From: Epithemia pelagica
Lineage: Eukaryota; Bacillariophyta; Bacillariophyceae; Surirellales; Surirellaceae
NCBI GenBank assembly: GCA_946965045.2
Contig: OX337233.1
Span: 1,240,001 to 1,304,000 of the forward strand
Length of the DNA: 64,000 bases
Direction: 5' to 3'
A program made the position numbers and the translations under genes. Positions within the stretch are counted from its first letter, which is position 1. Every line of letters begins with the position of its first letter. Under the pieces are notes generated by a model. That model saw nothing but the letters and a program-made list of their open reading frames with translations, did no database searches and had not been told where the DNA came from. Below are positions 1 to 10,153 of the stretch, piece after piece.

Positions 1-720
1 TTGGCCACACGGCCCACTTGCAACCCCAATTCCCGGGTGGGTACCACAATCAAGACTTGGACCGCTGAACGGCTGGCATCAATGGACGCCAATGCGGGAA
101 GTAAGTAGGCTATCAAAGAAACAAACAATAGTGTGAGACGATAAATTAACCTTTACGACTTGCACCTCCAGACATGAACTCACAACACTTCCTTCCCCTC
201 AAGCTAGAACAACAACCAATCTCTTACCTAATGTCTTGCCGCTTCCCGTCTCGGCCTGAATAATCACATCATTCTTTTCACATACAATCTCATTCAAGGC
301 TTGTTGTTGAATCCGAGTAGGATGAATCCATCCCAAATCCAAGCATCGTTGCAACAGCCACGGAGGGAGTACGGAATCATACAATTGGGCAAAGGTCTGA
401 TTGACCAAAATTCCATCTCCAATCATTTGCGAGGCTTGCAACAAGACGCAACCTCTTGCGGGATTCTTCTTGCGATAACACAGACCATCGTGATACAGGA
501 TAGTTTTGCTTCGGCGAGAGCTTGTCGTCGTTCGCACATTCACACTGTGTGTGAATGCACCGCTTTGGCCGTGGTATGGCGGCTGGAATGCCCATGCTGC
601 ATCAATCAACGGCGCTTGAACAACGAAAAAGGATGAAATGGAAAGGAAGGTGACAGCAAGAGTCCAGCATTTCCAGGAAACGACGACAACCACAATCGTA
701 ATCTTCCACAGAAGCAACAT
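1..720 (-). CDS. DEAD-box RNA helicase, 5' part, probably plastid-targeted
   Basis: This is the N-terminal part of an ATP-dependent DEAD-box RNA helicase; the rest lies left of the window. Exon 1 (228-720) encodes the Q motif (HPTRIQQQAL) and Walker A motif I (AETGSGKT). A GTAAGA donor at 227 and a TAG acceptor at 110-111 define a 118-bp intron. Exon 2 (1-109) reads in phase through motif Ia (VVPTRELG). The chosen ATG (718-720) is followed by a strongly hydrophobic signal-like stretch ending DAAWA|FQPP. A Phe at +1 after Ala matches the ASAFAP-type cleavage site of diatom bipartite plastid presequences, so a chloroplast role in RNA metabolism is inferred. An in-frame non-ATG extension to 837 is possible but less likely. 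The gene is divergent from the MAPEG gene. The helicase call is firm; plastid import is an inference. Confidence 0.88.
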
Positions 721-1044
721 CGAAATGGACTTGAATGGTGATGGATGGGCAAACAAAAGAAAAGGAGATGCCGCGCGACTCAAGATCTTTGAAGCGACTG
801 AAGGGCGGTCTATTGGCATCAAAAAATCGACTTGCACCTCCTTGCACGCACCCTATGACTGTGACGTTTGTAGTTGGATCATCGTCGAACAGCAAAGAAA
901 TCATGGAGCTCGCCGCAACAATGAGCAGATTCGATTTCATTCTTTGTCGGCAGGCAAACGTCGAAAGATATCGTCGAATCTTGTCTTGAAACTCCCTGTG
1001 GTGCACTCACTTATTTCTGAAACTTTGATCAGCACCAAACTACA

Positions 1045-1641
1045 ATGGCTTCCCGATTGTTGCAATGCGGCCTCATGGCAGGAGCCGGTGCTTTTGTCGA
1101 GACCAAGTACGGTCCGTCCATCCAAATGACTGGTCCAGCAAATACCAGTCCCTTGTTTGCTGCTACACCGTTGGTATTCATTGGCCTTGGCTTTTTTACG
1201 GTCGCTTTTGGTCTCAAGGTTGGTAAAGCTCGGATGACGTACATGGAAAAGGCCAAGAAGGATGGAGAAGAAAATGTCGAGGAACGATATGGTTTGCCCA
1301 ATTTGTACGCTCAAGGCACGTCACCGAACGCCAAGGCCTTCAATTGCATACAACGAGCTCATCAACACATTTTTGAAAACTATACCTTTGCCCTCGTTTT
1401 TGGATTGGCCGGTGCCCTCGAGTTTCCCATTGCCTCGGTCCTCTCTTCTGCGGTCTATGCCGCTGGCCGCATGATTTTTTCCTCCAATTACAGTCAGGCA
1501 GATGGGGAACCCGGCAAACGGTACTCGCTCAATCCTCTGGCCAAACACATGTGGACTGGACTTTTGGTGAACTTTTTCTTGGGTGCCTTTAGTTGTATCA
1601 AGATTCTCGCCAAGACACGATTGGCTCTTGCAGAAAACTAA
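1045..1641 (+). CDS. MAPEG family protein, microsomal glutathione S-transferase 3-like
   Basis: A 198-residue integral membrane protein of the MAPEG family, closest in pattern to MGST3. Family members are ER or outer-membrane glutathione transferases/peroxidases that detoxify lipid peroxides. Residues 99-107 (FNCIQRAHQ) give the family signature, followed by a Glu-Asn as in MGST3. Hydrophobic segments lie near residues 38-58, 112-140 and 168-188, giving the usual four-helix MAPEG outline. The ATG lies just inside a short divergent intergenic region shared with the helicase gene. It has no visible intron, and its length fits the family. Whether it has transferase, peroxidase or leukotriene-type activity cannot be read from the sequence. 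Confidence 0.85.
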   Translation: MASRLLQCGLMAGAGAFVETKYGPSIQMTGPANTSPLFAATPLVFIGLGFFTVAFGLKVGKARMTYMEKAKKDGEENVEERYGLPNLYAQGTSPNAKAFNCIQRAHQHIFENYTFALVFGLAGALEFPIASVLSSAVYAAGRMIFSSNYSQADGEPGKRYSLNPLAKHMWTGLLVNFFLGAFSCIKILAKTRLALAEN

Positions 1642-2042
1642 AGTCGCACAGTGAGAAAAGAAAGTATGACTTTGTTCTTTGATTACGGGTTGTTGATGAC
1701 ATGTCAAAGATAGCGGAACTACGAGATCTACATAATAGATTGTTGAGTTTAGTTCCAAGCTGTAATAGTTCGTTCTTCTCGGGAAAGGAAGAAGCCGGAG
1801 AATGAAAAGACTGATCGTATAGATCACTGCACATGTTTCTGAACAGAATTACTTGCCAATCTTGAGCGTATTTTGATCTTCGTTCCCATCAACCATCTTG
1901 CTTCGGTGATTCACTGTGGTTGGACGGATTGTCCCGGAGCCCCGCAGCTTCGCTAGCTTTCCAAACGTCCGTCCATGGCCTCGCCGGTTCTGATAAAATA
2001 CCCAGCGCGATTACGTAGGACGTCGAGCCTAGGGTGTACAAC
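1642..2042. other. Intergenic, no gene recognised
   Basis: This stretch covers the 3' flank of the MAPEG gene up to the large inverted repeat. Reading frames here are short and unconvincing. No RNA gene or repeat was recognised. Confidence 0.5.
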
Positions 2043-2297
2043 ATTCGCCATTAGAGGTCCGCAGAAACAAGGACAGCAGACAGACTAAACCTTAACTCTA
2101 CTGTGTGAAGTCTACCGCCCGTCTCACCTGCCACGAGTCTAAGTAATCCTTCCATTGGAAGGGCCGGCGTCGAAATGACAGTTGGTGGAAGGATTACTTA
2201 GACTCGTGGCAGGTGAGACGGGCGGTAGACTTCACACAGTAGAGTTAAGGTTTAGTCTGTCTGCTGTCCTTGTTTCTGCGGACCTCTAATGGCGAAT
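2043..2297. repeat. Perfect 112-bp inverted repeat with 31-bp loop
   Basis: The left arm (2043-2154) and right arm (2186-2297) are exact reverse complements over 112 bp, separated by 31 bp. The right arm contains the first ATG of the cytochrome c1 frame (2289), so the palindrome covers the predicted 5' leader of that gene. Transcription through it would give a very stable hairpin. A foldback element, a recent inverted duplication of the promoter/leader, or a library or assembly artefact are all possible. The perfect identity points to a recent event or an artefact. Confidence 0.95.
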
Positions 2298-3415
2298 ACA
2301 ACATCACCGAAAACAACCACGCAAGACGTAGTTGTAGCGGCAAGTCGGCATCCGCGCCGCTTGAACTTGTGCAAATTGACCATGACGTCTCAGCTGAGAA
2401 GCACTGTAAGTCTCACAGCCGCTTTGAACGGATGTAGGAGCGGAAGCGAGATTTTTGCACGTGAAGCATGTTGATATCTGATCGACGGCGCATGCATTCC
2501 TGCGACTAGCGAAGGATTGTGACTTGTGAGGCCAGATTCCACTTGTGGTAGAGATTGGTGGACTGGATCTGTTGTGTTTCTCATCTCTGTTTATTTTGTT
2601 GCGTTTTCGTGGCAATGTAGTTGCAAAACAACCGCCATGTGTTGTTGATTGCGGCCACGGCTGCTACGGCATCCGTTCCAGCGGTTACGTTTTTGGATGT
2701 GGATTCCACACCTCCCGCACACTGGCCTTGGCGGCATACGGGATTTTTCTCCTCGTTCGACCACACTGCATTGCGTCGAGGATTTCAAGTGTACCGTCAG
2801 GTCTGCGCTACCTGCCATTCCTTGGAATATATTCGCTGGCGTGAGTTGGTTGGTGTGACTCACACCAAGGCGGAAGTGGCTGCCATGGCCAAGGAAGTCA
2901 TGACGATGGACGGTCCCAACCGCGAAGGTGAAATGTATGAACGGCCCTCCAAACCATACGATGTCTTGCCCTCGCCGTATGAGAATGAAGAACAGGGCGC
3001 GGCTGCCAACAATGGTGCGTACCCCCCTGACTTGTCGTTGATGGTCAAGGCCCGTCACGAAGGACATGATTATATCATGTCTCTCTTGACTGGATACATG
3101 GACAAGCCGGCTGGTAAGGAAATGATGGACGGACTTTACTACAATCCCTATTTCATTGGAGGAGCCATTGCCATGCCCCCTCCCCTGCAAGACGACGGTG
3201 TGGAATATCCCGATGGAACGCCTGCGACCATCTCGCAACAAGCTCGTGACGTGGTTCAGTTCCTTCACTGGGCGTCCGATCCCAAGACTGAAGAACGAAA
3301 GCAAGGCGCTGCCCTTTGGTATGTTGGTATAATTTTCTTTGCCATTGGAGCTGGATTTCACAAGCGTTGGCAGTGGTCTCCACTCAAGACACGTATGATC
3401 AAATACACGAACTAA
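2289..3415 (+). CDS. CYC1: Cytochrome c1, haem protein of mitochondrial complex III
   Basis: Cytochrome c1 passes electrons from the Rieske protein to soluble cytochrome c in the inner-membrane bc1 complex. Exon 2 (2621-3415) carries the haem c attachment motif CATCH, the downstream YNPYF block with the IAMPPPL methionine axial ligand, and a C-terminal membrane anchor near residues GIIFFAIGAGF followed by a basic tail. Exon 1 ends at 2405 with a GTAAGT donor; the acceptor TAG is at 2618-2620, giving a 215-bp phase-0 intron. Two in-frame ATGs are possible: 2289 (303 residues) and 2382 (272 residues, starting MTSQLRST). The first lies inside the right arm of the perfect inverted repeat, so the second may be the functional start. 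A hydrophobic segment after the charged N-terminus fits the bipartite presequence of nuclear-encoded c1. Confidence 0.92.
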
Positions 3416-3581
3416 ATAGGTAAAAACGGTGGCTAACAGAGGTTGCTATCCATCAAGAGAAAAGTAATGGAATAGTAAGAAATGATTTCGGTCATACGAT
3501 GAATTCCCAATACTAGCAGTAGGTGATTTTCATCTTTTATGGTCGTCTGTTTGTACATTTAGAGCTCTCGACCAAAACGCG

Positions 3582-3905
3582 CTATGAAGATTGTGGGTTT
3601 TCCCGTTGCTTCCTTTTCGCCAGTTCTCTTTGATAAACTTTATCTTTGGCAAGGAACTCTTCAAATGTTTCATCTTTCTCAAAAGCTACCATGATGGTTT
3701 CTTGCTCCCGTTTCTTTCGGTCTCGCCAGCCCTGATTCATCTCTGCGAGCGCACGTTCCTTCTCCTTGACGAAGCATCGATCCAAGGCAAATTTAATGTC
3801 ATTGCATCCCCCTGTAAATTTCTTCCATGTACTTTCGTGGCATTCCTTCAATGCCGCGATAACATCTTGACAGTCAGGATGTGGCCGATCCAATGGTGGA
3901 TGCAT
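3582..3905 (-). CDS. CMC2: CMC2-like twin CX9C mitochondrial protein
   Basis: A 107-residue protein of the CMC1/CMC2 family. These intermembrane-space proteins are imported by the Mia40 disulfide relay and act in cytochrome oxidase assembly. The N-terminus MHPPLDRPHPDC closely resembles the start of CMC2. Two CX9C motifs are visible at Cys12/Cys22 and Cys34/Cys44, followed by a charged helical tail. The ATG at 3903-3905 is preferred to a longer non-ATG frame because it restores the conserved MHP start. It has no presequence, as expected for Mia40 clients. The gene is convergent with cytochrome c1, about 165 bp from its stop. Confidence 0.85.
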   Translation of the reverse strand: MHPPLDRPHPDCQDVIAALKECHESTWKKFTGGCNDIKFALDRCFVKEKERALAEMNQGWRDRKKREQETIMVAFEKDETFEEFLAKDKVYQRELAKRKQRENPQSS

Positions 3906-4161
3906 TGTCAATCTTCCCTTTGTCTGACTTGGGCGCAGGTATCAAAAGGGTACTCCTATGCGGTTCGAAAAAGTGGGGGTAGCTATCCCCAATCTACTTC
4001 TGACTCATAGCGACTTTGGCTCTACCTAGACGTGTTTTGTCTTTCCAGGTTCTTTCAATTTCTTCAAGGCAACCATGATTAAAATAAAACATTGCACAAC
4101 CTAAATTTACTTTACAATCTTGCGTTTGCTAAAAGGGCTTTCCATCCTCAAGGAAGCAACT

Positions 4162-6117
4162 TTAATACCTCCGTCTCTTTTGGACAACTGCTTGAAGGCC
4201 GGATTCCAACATTCCGACGACAGTAAAGGTTCCTCCTACAATGGCCATGAGGGAGGTGAGATAATCGTACCAATGTCGAGAGGTCGTACGATAGGACACG
4301 GCAATGGGAGACAGGTCAAAAATAAATTTGGCTTCTGGTACCAAATCATTCCGATAATAGGACAATTGACTGCTCTGCAAAATCTGATAGGCCTTGACCT
4401 CCCGTGATCCCACTCTCATATTTTCCAAATTGGTTGTCACTACCTTGAGATAGTGATGATAGGCTTCGTGTAGATTGTGCGTGACGTAGACATTGCCATT
4501 CATGGGTGTCAATTTTCGTTTCACCGTTTCGGGTGCAGGCGCTCGACCCGATTCCACAAAGGTGATACCAGAGGGGTCTCCCACTGTCAGGGAATGAACC
4601 TCATGGGATAAATTGGCCATATGTGGATTCATATCGTGATGAGGGGATCGTGCCTGAATATGGAAATTACCCGGAACACGATCTAAGTTCAAAAAGCCCG
4701 ACACTTGGCACCCAGGATGGTCACCCTCGTTCCACTCCTTCTTCACATGTTGCTTCCTTCGCTTAATTTTTTCCGCCCACTCGTGCTCCTCCGTGGTTTC
4801 CAGTCCCATTCGCGCATGAGCCGCTGAAACACACCATGTTTGACAGTCCGTGAGAATCTACACCATTGCAAAAAATCAACGGAACGACAAGCTACTCACC
4901 TTCGTGAAGCTTGTGCAATCGAGTTTTGGGATCTTTCACTTCCTCCTGAAAAATGGCCTCCACCGATTGCAACCAATGCGTAAATTCCACCACAGTCCGA
5001 TGACCCCTATAATCGCCGCCTTGCCAGGGCTCTCCATCAATAAAGAGTCGGAGGGTGGGATACGCCATGATCGATTGGGCCCTGCACAAGTCTTTCTGGA
5101 TAACGCAATCTACTTTGGCAATCATGACGGGAAGTTCCACCTTAACGGCTTCAGCAAAATCTTCATCACTGTAGGTATGCGCATGGGGACTGGCCTCCAC
5201 CTTGACTTCGGCAACATCCACCATGACTTCGGCCAAGACCTCCCATGTTGGAGCCAACTCACGACAATGAGAACACCCTGACAAAATAGAAATATTTGGA
5301 GTAGGAACGACAAATCACAACCGACATTGTACAGTCAAACGTCATCAATTTATGAACAGAATGAGGAGAGCGCAAACAGGGCATCATTTCAAGAAACCAT
5401 TGAAACCACGTGAGACAGAGTCCGAGACTCTAACACCGACGCGGCTTCTCAATGCACAAAAGCTACTTACAGCTGGCATAAAAGTCGACAAACAAAAAGT
5501 TTTGTTCGTGGAGGGCAAATTCAAAGGTTTTGGCATCCAAACTTACAGCTTCTTCTCCATCCACTAGCAATTCATCGAGCGTATCGGTAATGCTTTCATC
5601 AAATAATTGAATGTCCTTTTGTTGTCGATTTCTTCCTTGATACATTTGTTTGACACCAGCTCCATCCACATGCCATTTGGTAATGTGACTCGAAACATTT
5701 TGTTCCGTCCCCAAGACACTCACCACATCCACCACAACATATTCACATTTCAAATCCATCATTGTAATGTTAAAGTTCAAGCGAACCTTTTGCACCGCAC
5801 TCTTGTCCAAGGCCAAGTCGGTTCGCAAACTATGCGGGAATATGAAGCAGCGACATTGCCAAAGAGCATACAACGCATGTCCAGAAAAGAAACGTGGTCA
5901 GAAAAAGGAGGCATCCATGGTGGTTCGAGCATCCAAACACCATTGACTCTGCAACTCACGTTGTGCGCAGAAAGGCTCCCGTTTCCAACAGAAACAAGGT
6001 GACCATGATAAAGACGGCAAACAAACTGAGAAAGGATCCTCTCTTGGTGCCTTCCATGAGATCAACCGGTACCTTTCGGTACATGTCCAACGAACCCATC
6101 CATCGAAGACGAGACAT
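4162..6117 (-). CDS. PDI-C type protein: ERGIC-N, thioredoxin, COPII-coat ERV fusion
   Basis: Four exons (5960-6117, 5471-5829, 4900-5277, 4162-4823) with GT-AG introns join in frame to a 518-residue protein. The order matches plant PDIL5-3/5-4 (PDI-C): an ERGIC/Erv41-type N-terminus (LDMYRKVPVDLMEGTKRG) with a first membrane span (LSLFAVFIMVTLFLLE), then a luminal thioredoxin domain, then a COPII-coated ERV domain ending in a second membrane span (MAIVGGTFTVVGML) and a basic KRRRY tail. The exon 2/3 junction creates the redox site FYASWCSHCRELAP, a CxxC with Ser-His between the cysteines. Known relatives cycle between ER and Golgi; oxidoreductase activity on secretory cargo is inferred. The basic tail could be a trafficking signal. 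Confidence 0.88.
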
Positions 6118-7058
6118 GATCGTTAGTTTCTGCTCGCTACGGCGATACTAGTCAAGAGTTGTTGTTGCAAGAGACAACGCCGAACCACCAAGGTACAGAA
6201 GTTGTGCAACAACCCCAAGATCCCACACTTGAATTTGAAATTGAAGCGCAATGCGCAGATCGCCACGGCAACAACAAAGGGCTTTGCGGTGGGGGTGGGG
6301 GGTGGGGTGTGGGGTCATCTTCTTCTTTGGTCGCACTAAGGTACATTTCCCGTCGCTGATCCGGTCGCAGAAATGTGACTTTGAGAAGGCCAGACCACAG
6401 CCCACGACTGGATACGGAACCACGAACGGTAGAATTCTTTTAATAGCAGTGTACAACGATCCGTTGGGACTATTGGACAAAGAGTATCGAAGCATGTCCG
6501 TTGTACAGACAGTCGTTGAGTTCTCGGGCTTCGCTACAATGGTATTGAGTGCGTGTGTGAGTATTGGCATGGCGCAGGTTGCGTGCGCGAAAGCCACGCC
6601 AGCCACACTTTGATCTAAGCCCCTGTGGAAAATTTACGGGAGCAGCCGAGCCAGCGGATTCTCGGTGCTTCCAAACGCAGACCCAAAATTCCAACCACCT
6701 TCCTCTGGCCCACACAACCAACAACAAAATAGGCGACGACGACGGTGCAGTCAAGGACAAAAGAGAAAGAGGAAGCAAACGGACCGATTCTTCTCTGCCT
6801 AATTGTGTGTGTGTTTGTGAGTTTGTCATTGAGCTTGAGGTGTGAGTCTCCGAAAAAGAACCAAAAAAGACAAAAGACACACAATCCGAAAGGAAACTAC
6901 AATACCAGAAGTCTCTTTGGACCCAACTGCCCAAGCTCGTGTCCTTTTCGTGGTGACAGTGTCTTTTTGGCTCATTCCGGTTGACAGACGAAAGGTTGAA
7001 ACGACAACAACTTGATTGACAACCACAACTGTCACAAGAAACACAACAAGAGTCCACA
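6118..7058. other. Divergent intergenic region with G-rich tract
   Basis: This lies between the starts of the PDI-C gene and the BASS-like carrier, so it should hold both promoters. Positions 6281-6318 are a dense run of G-tracts on the plus strand, with four or more runs of four or more G separated by single bases, able in principle to form a G-quadruplex. Frames in this region have low-complexity or incoherent translations and no recognised domain. Confidence 0.5.
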
Positions 7059-8183
7059 ATGAGTTTGTTTAACGCGATATTGGGCAATGTGTTGCTCTTT
7101 TGTTTGGTGTTTGGCATGTCCGCGACGGTGGACATTCGGTCCATGCACAGTCAAGTTCGCAATCTTCGCGCCTTGAGTATGGGTGTCTTTTGTCAATTTA
7201 TCATTTTGCCCTTTTTGGGCTTCCTGGTGGTAAAATTACTGGAATTGGAGGAAAGCATGGGCTTGACCTTGTTGGTTGTGACCAGTAGTCCTGGTGGAAG
7301 TTACTCCAATTGGTGGTGCTCCATGTTCAATGGCGATTTGGCTCTCAGTGTGACCATGACCGCGCTGAGTACGATTCTCAGCATGATTTTCTTGCCGCTC
7401 AATTTACTCTTTTACACCAAGTTGGCCTATCACGAAGACGAAGAGATTGTGTCCAATTTGGATTGGACCGCCCTCTTTACGGCCTTGGCCATTGTCATGT
7501 GCGCCATTGTTGTGGGTTTGGCCTTGTCCGCCAAGGTGCAAGATCGACGAGTTCAACATTTTGCCAATGGATTGGGTAATGCCTCGGGTCTCATGCTCAT
7601 TTTGTTTTCCGCCACCATGACCAACACTGGTGATTCCGATTCCAAAATTTGGTCTCGCGATTGGACCTTTTACGTCGGTGTGTCGATTCCCTGTTTGGGT
7701 GGCTTGATTCTCGCCAACATTTTGGCTGCCGTGGCTCTTTTGCCCAAACCGGAACGTGTGACAGTGGCTATTGAATGTTGTTACCAAAATGTGGGCATTG
7801 CCACCTCCTTGGCCTTGACCATGTTTCGAGGGAATGATTTGAACGAAGCCATGGGTGTTCCCTTTTTCTACGGTGTCGTCGAAGCCGTCTTTGTCGGTAT
7901 TTACTGTATTGGGGCATGGAAATTGGGATGGACCAAGGCACCGGCCGATGCCAGTATTTGCAATGTCTTGTGGACCTCGTACGAAGTGTTGGAAATGGAA
8001 GCTCAAGCTGCGGCCGAATCCAAGGGAGAAGGAACGATTGAAGTCGTGGACAAGAAGAACGACAAGAGTGGTTCAACAACACCAACCAAAGAAGCTGCAA
8101 CTACCAAGAGCGATTACGTGTTGATGGACGATTCCAACAAAAAGTCGGCCACTTCGGGAAAGGGCAATGATTCCAAGGTATAG
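7059..8183 (+). CDS. Bile acid:Na+ symporter (BASS/SLC10) family carrier
   Basis: A 374-residue polytopic membrane protein. Residues 1-310 carry eight to nine hydrophobic helices. Residues 76-86 (SSPGGSYSNWW) and the following NGDLALSVTM match the sodium/substrate-binding crossover of SLC10/BASS carriers. The repeated fold is suggested again by QNVGIATSLALTMF near residues 246-260. The last 60 residues are a hydrophilic Lys/Ser/Thr-rich cytosolic tail. There is no clear plastid presequence, which sets it apart from plastid BASS pyruvate transporters, so a plasma- or endomembrane location is more likely. Substrate is unknown; SLC10-like proteins carry bile acids, sulfated steroids or other organic anions. 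ATG context is good (cacaATGAG) and there is no intron. Confidence 0.85.
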   Translation: MSLFNAILGNVLLFCLVFGMSATVDIRSMHSQVRNLRALSMGVFCQFIILPFLGFLVVKLLELEESMGLTLLVVTSSPGGSYSNWWCSMFNGDLALSVTMTALSTILSMIFLPLNLLFYTKLAYHEDEEIVSNLDWTALFTALAIVMCAIVVGLALSAKVQDRRVQHFANGLGNASGLMLILFSATMTNTGDSDSKIWSRDWTFYVGVSIPCLGGLILANILAAVALLPKPERVTVAIECCYQNVGIATSLALTMFRGNDLNEAMGVPFFYGVVEAVFVGIYCIGAWKLGWTKAPADASICNVLWTSYEVLEMEAQAAAESKGEGTIEVVDKKNDKSGSTTPTKEAATTKSDYVLMDDSNKKSATSGKGNDSKV

Positions 8184-8690
8184 CCATTTGGGACTTTGAT
8201 CTCAATAGGACTTGGTTTTTTATTGTATCGAGTTTTTTGGATGAAACATGCATTTTCCTGAAACAAATACACCCCAATCAGGCCCATGCCGCATCCAGTC
8301 TATACTCTCTTTTTCAACTGTAAACGATATATGACTCCACTCTCTCTCACTCACACACACACACTGGACGTAGTAATCTTCTAAATACGATTGTTTTAAT
8401 GGGGAAGGGTTTTGGTGTTGGACCGATGGGAGATAGTAGTCGTTTTGTGCGTGTGTATCAGATATTCCAATGCTTTTCATCTTGTTCTTATTCAGCGCTA
8501 TGTGATCATAGGTGTTTCCTTCGTGTTCCTTAGTTGCTCAGCGGTACTTTCGTTCCTTTCTCGTTGCTAGGTCACAGAGGTCAGCACCGTTGTCTGTAGC
8601 GATATATAGTCGGGGAACCACCCATACCCAAGGCAGAGAAGTAGGTAGGTGAATTGGGATATCAATATGTCCCGACGCTCCCTGGGCAAG
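8184..8690. other. Intergenic, no gene recognised
   Basis: 3' flank of the BASS-like gene. It contains a CT/CA-rich simple stretch around 8338-8365. No coding signal that I recognise. Confidence 0.4.
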
Positions 8691-8691
8691 A

Positions 8692-8812
8692 TCTTGGTAA
8701 AAGGTCGGCCATCCGTCAACTGTCATCCGCACGGCTGACGAGTGCAATGGTATAGAAAGAGATCTTGGTGGTCACCCCCATCTAATTAGGATGATTCTCG
8801 TTTTGACAATTC
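8692..8812 (+). repeat. Dispersed repeat, copy 1 (relative at 30,515-30,680)
   Basis: This shares a recognisable pattern with 30,515-30,680: GGTCGGCCAT, CAACTGTCATC, GCACGGCTGAC, AGTGCAA, AAGAGAT, TTGGTGG and TTCTCGTTTT occur in the same order. The second copy has an extra internal duplication. Both copies lie just beyond the 3' end of a minus-strand gene. The nature of the repeat is unknown. Confidence 0.7.
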
Positions 8813-9007
8813 AAGATGTTACGCCTTCTCCCATTGCTTTAGGTTTCCAAAGCTGTTGTTGATTGCCTCTTGGTCACTGCTGGTTTGCTTCATGGTGGCT
8901 TGGGCACACAACACTCTTGTCACGTCAACACCCATTTCATGGAGACCCTGCAGGTATTGCAACTGTGTTTCGTTCGCTTGCTTGAGTGCTTCGTTTCGAG
9001 AGTCAGA

Positions 9008-10153
9008 TTAAAGCTTTTCCAGCAGCACTTGACTCTGAACCGATTCCATTTCGACATTCCGATTTTCCTCCTTGACCTCCGAAGCCAGTCGACTCTTTAT
9101 CTTGTCCAATCTTGCTTGTGCTTCTGCCTCGGCTTGCTTCTTTTCAAATTCCAGCCGTGTCATTTCCTTATCATGTGCTAGTTTCTCCAATACTTGTTGT
9201 CGCGCATCATGTTCCATCGTTTCTTGACGCTTCTTGTCGGTCACAGCACGGGGCATGGAGATCTCTTGGATGTAGAGTTTCAGAATACGAAATCCACAGA
9301 GGTCCACCGCCTCTTGAAAGGATGCAAAGGAGCTCACCTGGCTCACGCGCTTGGAGACTTCGACCAGGGACAGGTCGCCTCGATTGGCATCGGCCACCAA
9401 AGCGGAATAGATACAAGCCATGGGATCGACCATGTCCAAACACTTTTCCACATGTTCAATCTTGTAGCTCATGCATAACAGGACATTGACGACTGGGCCC
9501 TCTTGCGTACGAATGGCCAGACGAACCTTGGACAATTCCGTTTGATTGGTTTTCAAAATCTGAAAGCGTTTACGGTTGCTCCTTCCTTGTAGACTGCCTT
9601 CCGCCGTACTACTATTGATGTCACTCCAATCAAACGTATGAATCCACTCATTCTCCGAGGGAATCACAAACTGGGGCCCATACACAATCTTTCGATTGGC
9701 CATTTCCGATCCTTTGCCGAGTTTGAGATCATCTGATGGAGGGATCTCCGATCCAACCTTCTTATTATTACTATTAGACACACCAACACATGCAGGCGAG
9801 GAGGACGATCCATGACTGTACAGAATGAGACAATCGTCTTGATTGATCAAGTTGCGTCCATCCATGACTGTGATGGACGTATGCTTGGTTGGATTGAGAT
9901 AGAGTTCCACGGGGCCCACCAAATGTTCCGTCGTACCATTGCGATGCTTCACTTGGAGGAATTGTCCCACAGTGGCTTGGAAGTGATAGAGAAACCGAAT
10001 GGTGGAAAACCATAGAGTGACTCGACGGGGCCCAATGACTTGGGTCAATTCTCCTCGTGCATTCCAAATGGCTACAGCCTCTCCATCTTTGACGGTGCGA
10101 TGCCCGAACCGAACAAATTTGATATAGTCTCCCGAGCGGAACGTGATCCCCAT
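9008..10153 (-). CDS. SPFH/Band-7-like protein with coiled-coil tail; frame continues past TAA
   Basis: A 381-residue protein starting at a true ATG. The N-terminal part (FVRFGHRTVKDGEAVAIW, VIGPRRVTLWFSTI) and the central block (VRLAIRTQEGPVVNVLLCMSYKI, then a cysteine and an ISMP element before a helix) resemble SPFH/Band-7 proteins, with a charged coiled coil (about 310-381) as in stomatin/flotillin-type scaffolds. Directly after the TAA at 9008-9010 the same frame stays open for 62 more codons to a TAA at 8819-8821. That extension is also rich in Glu, Lys and Gln (NEALKQANETQLQYLQ) and contains VDVTRVLCAQAT. So either the protein is truncated by a recent nonsense change, the stop is read through, or a small intron was missed. 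The family assignment rests on pattern only. Confidence 0.6.
   Translation of the reverse strand: MGITFRSGDYIKFVRFGHRTVKDGEAVAIWNARGELTQVIGPRRVTLWFSTIRFLYHFQATVGQFLQVKHRNGTTEHLVGPVELYLNPTKHTSITVMDGRNLINQDDCLILYSHGSSSSPACVGVSNSNNKKVGSEIPPSDDLKLGKGSEMANRKIVYGPQFVIPSENEWIHTFDWSDINSSTAEGSLQGRSNRKRFQILKTNQTELSKVRLAIRTQEGPVVNVLLCMSYKIEHVEKCLDMVDPMACIYSALVADANRGDLSLVEVSKRVSQVSSFASFQEAVDLCGFRILKLYIQEISMPRAVTDKKRQETMEHDARQQVLEKLAHDKEMTRLEFEKKQAEAEAQARLDKIKSRLASEVKEENRNVEMESVQSQVLLEKL

Noticed and set aside
6152..7144. Overlapping frames of 90-220 codons on both strands in the PDI-C/BASS intergenic region
   Set aside because: Low-complexity translations, no domain, and several strands and frames compete equally.
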